From positions 497,875-561,874 of the forward strand of contig JADJWM010000003.1 in the NCBI GenBank assembly GCA_016716365.1: a stretch of 64,000 nucleotides of DNA. Direction: 5' to 3'. A program made the position numbers and the translations under genes. This DNA is from Chloracidobacterium sp. (GTDB lineage Bacteria > Acidobacteriota > Blastocatellia > Pyrinomonadales > Pyrinomonadaceae). The notes below the pieces were generated by a model. The model had not been told where the DNA came from and searched no databases. It saw nothing but the letters and a program-made list of their open reading frames with translations. Below, piece after piece: positions 58,775 through 64,000 of this stretch (positions are counted from its first letter, which is position 1; each line of letters begins with the position of its first letter).

Positions 58775-58963
58775 GGCGGGCTTAACAACCAACGCGGCAA
58801 ATCCGCTTTAGCCTTTGGCTCCACCCTTTCATTTGCAGAAAAGCTCTGCCATTTTGGACGCTCTTGCCTGCTTTTTTCGGGCTCAGCCCGTCTATTTGCG
58901 GAAGAGCTCTCCTTTTCCGTCAAGCACCGGATCACATTCTTGCGGCTTGCCGCCTCGCAGTGC

Positions 58964-58981
58964 GGTCAGGCTTGCCTGACC
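58964..58981. repeat. Hairpin between convergent genes
   Basis: GGTCAGGC (58964-58971) and GCCTGACC (58974-58981) pair perfectly across a TT loop. The surrounding 58775-58997 has a further near-repeat of TTTGCAGAAAAGCTCTGCC and TTTGCGGAAGAGCTCTCC, and no gene. It may act as a bidirectional terminator, though T runs are lacking. Confidence 0.5.
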
Positions 58982-58997
58982 GGGGGTGTTCTCTATC

Positions 58998-59976
58998 TTA
59001 TCGCTCAGCTTGGAGGCTGAGCCTCCAAGGGCGTTCAGGTCTGCACGAGTAGAATTCTTGAACCGGGGGTGCTGTGATCGTGAAATAAATGTTGGGCAGG
59101 ATAAGAATAGCGTCGTCGGGAGAAAGGTCAACCGCATCGTCACCTTTGATGGTCACGGTCGCCGTCCCGTCAAGCAGAAAAAAGAAACTGGAGCCCGGAC
59201 CATCGCCTTCTGACGTAAACTCCGCGTGATCGGCAGGTGATCGGAGCACGAACGCGCTCGCGGCGTTGCCGGAGGCGGCGGCGATGCCTAGGTCGAACGT
59301 CTCGAATCCACCGAACCCGGCCGGCATCGGTGTGGATCCGGCTACACGATAATGCACGAACCGCTGGCCGTTGAAAATTCGTTCGGGGTCGAGCCGCCCG
59401 GTCGGCAGATCCAGGTCATGATCGGCCCAGGTCTCGTGAAGGGCAGGCGACGTCAGCTCGATCACCTCGGTGTTTGCGGCGGCTTCGAGCACCCGATGGC
59501 GGATCTCCGGCGGCTGCAGCACGCAATCGCCCGGCTCAAGCCAGAAGGCGTCGCCCTGGTCTTCATAAACGACCTTCACACGCCCGCGGCGGCAATAGAT
59601 CATCTGAAACGCGACTTTGTGATAATGGACGTAGTCCGACACCTCGCCGGCGTTGGGTATCCTGATATGCGAAGCGATCAGCTTGCCGCCCATCCGGCCC
59701 GGGATCAGATCGCGATACTCCATCCCGGCCCGCCCCGCGACCCACTCCACATCGCCGGCACGCGTCATGATCGGACCGCTTTTGGGCCCCCCCCCCCCCC
59801 CCATGCCCCGAAATGACCGCGACTGAAGGATCATCCGCCGGAAAGACCATCTCCAGCCGGAACCCAAGCCGCGTCGTGAACATTTCGACGGCTTCGTTCA
59901 GATCGGAGCAGGTCAAATTTTGCGATTCGGAGGCTGCCAATTTCGTTGAGCACGGGTCTTTTTGGGCGAACTTCAT
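58998..59976 (-). CDS. VOC (glyoxalase)-cupin fusion protein, broken by a C16 run
   Basis: From ATG 59976 the minus strand encodes a VOC domain start (NLTCSDLNEAVEMFTTRLGF, then FPADDPSVAVISGHG). The frame breaks in a run of 16 Cs at 59787-59802 and resumes in another frame as a two-part cupin (GRAGMEYRDLIPGRMGGKLI, YVHYHKVAFQMIYCRRGRVK, CVLQPPEIRHRVLEA), ending near 58998. The intact protein would have about 320 residues. The homopolymer is probably a sequencing fault: both sides are conserved and GC-rich. The substrate is unknown. The cupin half could also be expressed on its own. Confidence 0.75.
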
Positions 59977-60004
59977 TCGGAGGGCTCAATTCGGGATGAC
60001 AAAA

Positions 60005-60109
60005 TTATTCGGCTGGAATCTCGTCCGGCTGAAGGATCACCAGTTTGCCGTCGCGTTCGACAATCGGATGCCGGCCTTGTGGATAAGCAATGCCTCCGAA
60101 CACCGCCAC
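60005..60109 (-). CDS. Short ORF or gene remnant ending VILQPDEIPAE
   Basis: A 34-codon minus-strand frame starts at GTG 60109 (VAVFGGIAYPQGRHPIVERDG) and ends at 60005, 29 bases before the VOC-cupin ATG. Its composition looks like real protein and the distance suggests co-transcription. There is no clear ribosome binding site, so it may be the end of a decayed longer gene. Confidence 0.3.
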   Translation of the reverse strand: MAVFGGIAYPQGRHPIVERDGKLVILQPDEIPAE

Positions 60110-61020
60110 TGAAGCTTTGTTGACTCGTCCCTAAATGATAAAAGATCTTGCCCGTTTGTCAGCTTCTGATCTCGGCCCAGAGTCTTGGAATTCGCGCCCC
60201 TCTTCAGTATAACGCACGATCTCCGTGGGAGAGGTTCCGGCATTTAATCAGCCATGCATCGACGATCGGGAGGAAGTTAAACAAATTAGCGGCCGCAATT
60301 TTCCCGCTTGCCGAGGCAGACCCTAACCCGAATTGCAATTTCAAGATGCGATGTCCGCCCTAACGCGCAAGTGGTCTCAAGCTTTCCCAGGTCGTAGTAC
60401 AAGCATTACCCGGCCGCTGGGAAAGAGGCGTCTTCGGGGGCGAACGCCGATAACCCTTCGGCGATCGTGTCGGCGTTGACATATTCAGGGGTCCAACGCC
60501 GTGCCACGTGGACTCTCCATCGGGCGCGGAGGACTAGAAACCAATACCGAAATCCTGTGCCGCAGGGCCGACCTCCATGCCCGATCAGGACCGTTGGGGA
60601 ACCATCAAGCAGCCGACGCCTCTTTCGGTCTCCAGGTAACCATTCCGGGGGTCGCGTTGATCCAGCCCGTGGTGTGGGGGGCCGGGGGGGGTTCGACGCT
60701 GCTCGAACAAGATGGTGAGAAATAGCAACCGCGGACGGAGGGCCCCCGGCCCAGCGGCCATGGTGAGGAGAATCCTTATTCGCTTTGTCGGGGCGGCCCC
60801 TTCCAACACCCCAGGGAAGCGGACGGTCCCCCACCAGCCGGCGCGTTCGATGCCCATGCCGAAACCGCTGTGCGGGGGCCTACGCCGAGAAGATACCATT
60901 CAACGCGCGGAAGGCGGGGGGCGCGCTGTTTTTCCATATATTCGAGGGAATTGCGGGGCCGCCGCCGACTACCCGGCCCTGGCCCGCGGGGGGGGGGGGG
61001 GGCCCCGGGCCCGCCCGGGG
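60110..61020. other. Low-confidence sequence with fragments of the asnS 3' end
   Basis: The minus strand carries the AsnRS C-terminus in shifting frames. GEIVGGGQ-like coding lies near 60965-60985, YEWYL near 60913, PHSGFGMGIER at 60840-60875, and a FPRM-like end near 60815. A G15 run is at 60988-61002 and many GGGG or CCCC runs surround it. From 60406 to 60780 no gene is recognisable. From 60110 to 60405 I see nothing. Confidence 0.65.
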
Positions 61021-62045
61021 CGGTCTTTGTCCACTTCGAAGTAGAAACCCTTGATCGCGGCGGGGAAGTGATGCACAAATACCGGCTTGCCGAACTGGTT
61101 GGAGAGATAGGTTTCATCGGGCGCGCCGAAATCGCCGCCCCACTCAAAATTATTCTCGAGTTCGCCTTTCGCGTGGCCTTCCTGGAGCATCTTCACGCAA
61201 TCATCGTAATGCAGGCGAGGGAAAGGGGCCGATATAGCCTCGAGCTTTGAAATGTCGCGTTCGAGCGCGTCCAATTCCGGACGCCGGTCCGCGAGGACAC
61301 GTTCAACGATGGCGAGGATCAGGCCTTCGCCCAGGTCCATCATGTCTTCGTAGGTCGAATATGCGACTTCCGGTTCGACCATCCAGAATTCGGTCAGGTG
61401 ACGGCGGGTCTTGGATTTTTCGGCACGGAACGTCGGGCCGAATGCATAGCTTTTGCCGAACGCCGCAGCGGTCGCTTCGTTATAAAGCTGGCCGCTTTGG
61501 GTCAGATATGCCTTTGCATCCTCAAAATAGTCCACCTCGAAAAGCGTCGTGGTGCCTTCGCAGGCCGCGGGCGTGAAGATCGGCGTGTCGGCGAGCGTAA
61601 ATCCGTTGTCGTCGAAGTAATCGCGGACCGCTTTGATCACCGTGTGGCGGACTTTCAGCACCGCGTGCTGCTTTTTCGAACGGATCCACAGATGCCGGTG
61701 GTCCATCAGAAACTCGGTGCCGTGCTCCTTCGGCGTTATCGGATAATCGTGGACGTTCTGCAGGACCTCCAGACCCGTGACGTCGAGTTCGACGCCGATC
61801 GACGAGCGAGAATCCTCTTTCACCGTCCCGGTCACAATTATCGACGATTCCTGGCCGAGTGCTTTCGCCTTTTCGAAGACCTCTTCATCATTTCCCTTGA
61901 ATACAACGCATTGGACAATGCCCGTACCGTCGCGAAGCTGCAGAAAGACGAGCTTACCGCTCGAGCGGGAATTATATAGCCAGCCTTTCAGCGTGACTTC
62001 GCTGCCGATGTGGTCCTTTAACTCATCAATGTATGTTTGCGACAT
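60969..62045 (-). CDS. asnS: Asparaginyl-tRNA synthetase, 3' end corrupted
   Basis: The readable part gives 358 residues. The OB-fold anticodon domain (GSEVTLKGWLYNSRSSGKL to GIVQCVVFKGND) is followed by the catalytic core with MDHRHLWIRS, FTPAACEGTTTLFEVDYF, LTQSGQLYNEA and EFWMVEPEVA. It is clear up to FPAAIKGFYFEVDKDRP. After that the frame meets a G15 run, and the last 100 residues (which should include the GGGQRE and GFGMGIER motifs) can be traced only as fragments down to about 60800. It is probably one normal gene with sequence errors. Confidence 0.9.
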   Translation of the reverse strand: MSQTYIDELKDHIGSEVTLKGWLYNSRSSGKLVFLQLRDGTGIVQCVVFKGNDEEVFEKAKALGQESSIIVTGTVKEDSRSSIGVELDVTGLEVLQNVHDYPITPKEHGTEFLMDHRHLWIRSKKQHAVLKVRHTVIKAVRDYFDDNGFTLADTPIFTPAACEGTTTLFEVDYFEDAKAYLTQSGQLYNEATAAAFGKSYAFGPTFRAEKSKTRRHLTEFWMVEPEVAYSTYEDMMDLGEGLILAIVERVLADRRPELDALERDISKLEAISAPFPRLHYDDCVKMLQEGHAKGELENNFEWGGDFGAPDETYLSNQFGKPVFVHHFPAAIKGFYFEVDKDRPGRARGPPPPPRARAG

Positions 62046-62206
62046 AAGAAATTAAGCAGAAACACGACCGATGCGGAGCGTGCCTTTTGAGAGCCCTTTA
62101 CACCTGGGGCACACTCGCCGCCGATCGAGTTTCCGCATTCAAACGCAAAGTTTATCACAAGGCCCTGAGCTTGACTTAGCTCGTGGACACGCCAAACTGT
62201 AACTTA

Positions 62207-64000
62207 ATGGCGGACGAGCCCAAGAAGAAAAAGATCAACTACGCCAGTGCGTGGGCAGAGGCACGCCGTATCGTGTGGAATGCTCGTTGGCGGCTGTTTG
62301 TTGGCAGCGTGCTGCTGCTGATCTCACGGCTTGCCGGGATGGTGCTGCCGGCGTCGACGAAATTCATCGGGGACGAGGTCTTCGTCAACCAGCGTTACGA
62401 CCTGCTGAAGTGGATCGCGCTTGCGATCGGTGTTTCGACGCTGGTTCAGGGTACGACGGCATTCGCCCTTTCGCAGATCCTCGGCGTGGCGGCCCAGCGG
62501 GCGATCACCGAAATGCGAAAGCGGGTGCAGGCTCACATCGAGCGCCTGCCCATCGGTTATTTCGATTCGACACAGACCGGCCAGCTCATATCCCGGATCA
62601 TGAACGACGCCGAAGGGATCCGAAACCTTGTCGGCACCGGCCTCGGGCAAATAATTGGCAGCATTGTGACCGCGACGATCGCCGTCGGCGTCCTTCTTTA
62701 CCTGAACTGGCAGTTGACGCTGGCGACGATCGTCGTTCTTCTGATCTTTGGCGGTGCGTTGCTTTACGCATTCCGGGTCCTGCGTCCGGTCTTTCGCGAA
62801 AGGGGCGAGATCACGGCAGAAGTCACCGGCAGACTGGGCGAGAGCCTCGGCGGGATCAGGATCGTTAAGGCCTATACCGCGGAGAAGAGGGAAGAACTGT
62901 CGTTCGCCCGCGGTGCGCACAAGCTTTTCCGCAACGTGGCCAAGACGGTCACCGGCGTTTCGGCGATCAATTCCTTCGCATCGATCGTTATCGGGGCCGT
63001 TGCGGTGGTAATGATCGTCATCGGCGGCAACGCCATCCAGGCCCAGACGATGACGCTGGGCGATTTTTTGATGTATATCTCGTTCACATTTCTTTTGGCG
63101 ATGCCGATCATCGAGCTCACCGCCATCGGGACGCAGATAACCGAGGCACTTGCCGGCCTGGACCGAATCCGCGAGGTGATGTCGATGCCGACCGAGATCG
63201 ATGAGGATGCCGAGCGTCAACCGCTTCCGTCCATCAAGGGTACGATCGATTTCGAGGACGTCTTTTTTGAATACGAAGAAGGCGTGCCCGTGCTTAAGGG
63301 AATTTCCTTTCATGCGGAGGCCGGAACTACAACGGCACTGGTCGGTTCATCCGGCTCGGGGAAGTCGACGATCCTGAGCCTCGTGCTGAACTTCATCCAA
63401 CCTGTGAACGGCCGGGTGAAGATAGACGGCAAGGACCTGCAGTCGGTGCGGCTTCGCGATTACCGGAGCCATCTTGGGGTCGTCCTCCAGGACAATTTTC
63501 TGTTCGACGGCACGATCCTCGACAATATCCGGTTCGCGAACCCTGAAGCCGGTTTCGACAAGATAAAGTCGGTTTGCAAGATCGCAAATGCTGACGAATT
63601 CATCGAGAAGTTTCCGAATGGATACGAAACTGTCGTCGGCGAACGCGGCGTGAAGCTTTCGGGAGGCCAGCGGCAGCGGATAGCGATCGCACGCGCACTG
63701 CTAGCGAATCCGCGGATCCTCATTCTCGACGAAGCGACCTCGTCGCTCGATTCCGAGAGCGAAGCTCTGATCCAGGAAGGCCTGAACAATCTTCGACAGG
63801 GAAGGACGACGTTCGTCATCGCCCACCGTCTTTCGACGATACGGAGTGCGGACCAGATCCTGGTCGTCGAATCAGGCGAGATCCTCGAGCGCGGCACCCA
63901 TGAAGAATTGATTGCGATGGATGGCCGCTATAAACAGCTCTACGACAAGCAATACCGGTTCGAACAGAACCTCTTCGTCAACCCCGGCGAAGATTTCACG
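62207..64000 (+). CDS. ABC exporter, MsbA-like, cut by the window end
   Basis: From ATG 62207 the frame runs to the end of the window without a stop (598 codons). The N-terminal membrane domain has about six segments, with TRVLADRRPE-free typical ABC-B wording such as FDSTQTGQLISRIMNDAEGI. The nucleotide-binding domain has Walker A VGSSGSGKST, Q-loop GVVLQDNFLFDGTILDNIRF, signature LSGGQRQRIAIAR, and Walker B ILILDEATSSLD. It is a half-size exporter like MsbA and may carry lipids or drugs. It is divergent from asnS. Confidence 0.9.
   Translation, partial: MADEPKKKKINYASAWAEARRIVWNARWRLFVGSVLLLISRLAGMVLPASTKFIGDEVFVNQRYDLLKWIALAIGVSTLVQGTTAFALSQILGVAAQRAITEMRKRVQAHIERLPIGYFDSTQTGQLISRIMNDAEGIRNLVGTGLGQIIGSIVTATIAVGVLLYLNWQLTLATIVVLLIFGGALLYAFRVLRPVFRERGEITAEVTGRLGESLGGIRIVKAYTAEKREELSFARGAHKLFRNVAKTVTGVSAINSFASIVIGAVAVVMIVIGGNAIQAQTMTLGDFLMYISFTFLLAMPIIELTAIGTQITEALAGLDRIREVMSMPTEIDEDAERQPLPSIKGTIDFEDVFFEYEEGVPVLKGISFHAEAGTTTALVGSSGSGKSTILSLVLNFIQPVNGRVKIDGKDLQSVRLRDYRSHLGVVLQDNFLFDGTILDNIRFANPEAGFDKIKSVCKIANADEFIEKFPNGYETVVGERGVKLSGGQRQRIAIARALLANPRILILDEATSSLDSESEALIQEGLNNLRQGRTTFVIAHRLSTIRSADQILVVESGEILERGTHEELIAMDGRYKQLYDKQYRFEQNLFVNPGEDFT

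Noticed and set aside
62251..62868. Plus-strand open frame inside the ABC exporter
   Set aside because: It is in a different frame from the exporter, which carries all ABC motifs and runs to the window end.

Overview
The window is 64 kb of ordinary bacterial chromosome with a GC content near 58-60 percent. It is gene-dense, built of short operons, and contains one tRNA gene and no rRNA. The proteins fit a diderm bacterium: LPS transport (LptC/LptA-like protein and LptB), a complete Mla-type lipid transport set, a TolC-family protein and many secreted or lipoprotein products. The combination of an acidobacterial-type VWFA protein, an N-acyl-ornithine carbamoyltransferase in place of ordinary ArgF, an rpoN-hpf-hprK-rapZ-PTS cluster and M16 peptidase pairs points to Acidobacteriota, perhaps the Blastocatellia/Pyrinomonadales. 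That placement is inference from gene content and was not tested by a search.

Layout. Positions 1-3192 hold the end of ribD, then rsmA, RNase J and an ACT-domain protein. Positions 3258-7025 hold an SDR, a structured intergenic RNA candidate with a terminator, uppP and recJ. Positions 7030-17354 form a long plus-strand series: LptC/LptA-like protein, lptB, rpoN, hpf, a short hprK, rapZ with an altered Walker A motif, a mannose-type EIIA, HPr, arginase, ddl and dodecin. This resembles the E. coli lptA-lptB-rpoN-hpf-ptsN-rapZ-npr neighbourhood, but no enzyme I is visible. Positions 17396-22311 are minus-strand envelope genes: a VWFA protein, two secreted unknowns, a GT2 and a frameshifted TolC-family gene. 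Positions 22637-28707 hold a glycolytic operon (gapA, an S41 peptidase, pgk, tpiA, secG) followed by tRNA-Leu(GAG) and a terminator.

Positions 28726-34395 are a minus-strand arginine operon in the order argR, P-loop protein, argC, argD, argF', argB. Positions 34483-37362 are mlaEFD. Positions 37615-39473 are an ECF sigma factor, its anti-sigma factor and a Spy/CpxP-like protein. Positions 39474-42198 are a repeat-rich, lower-GC accessory patch around one TIR-like nucleotide-binding protein, the best candidate for a poorly described system. Positions 42199-49479 hold proS, proline dehydrogenase, a cytosine deaminase and a CoA-transferase, thiolase and 3-hydroxyacyl-CoA dehydrogenase series. 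Positions 49557-58774 hold an M16 peptidase pair, a UbiD-family decarboxylase, two tandem metallophosphoesterases, a nucleotide pyrophosphatase-like protein and two small proteins.

The last part, 56161-61020, includes sequence that looks like low-quality consensus. There is a C16 run inside a VOC-cupin gene, a G15 run inside asnS, and a stretch where the end of AsnRS survives only as fragments in shifting frames. These disruptions, and possibly the TolC frameshift, are more likely sequencing or assembly faults than biology. An ABC exporter runs off the right end. Several dispersed palindromes mark intergenic gaps: CAGGCT/AGCCTG type, CCACGAA/TTCGTGG type, and a perfect 20-bp palindrome.
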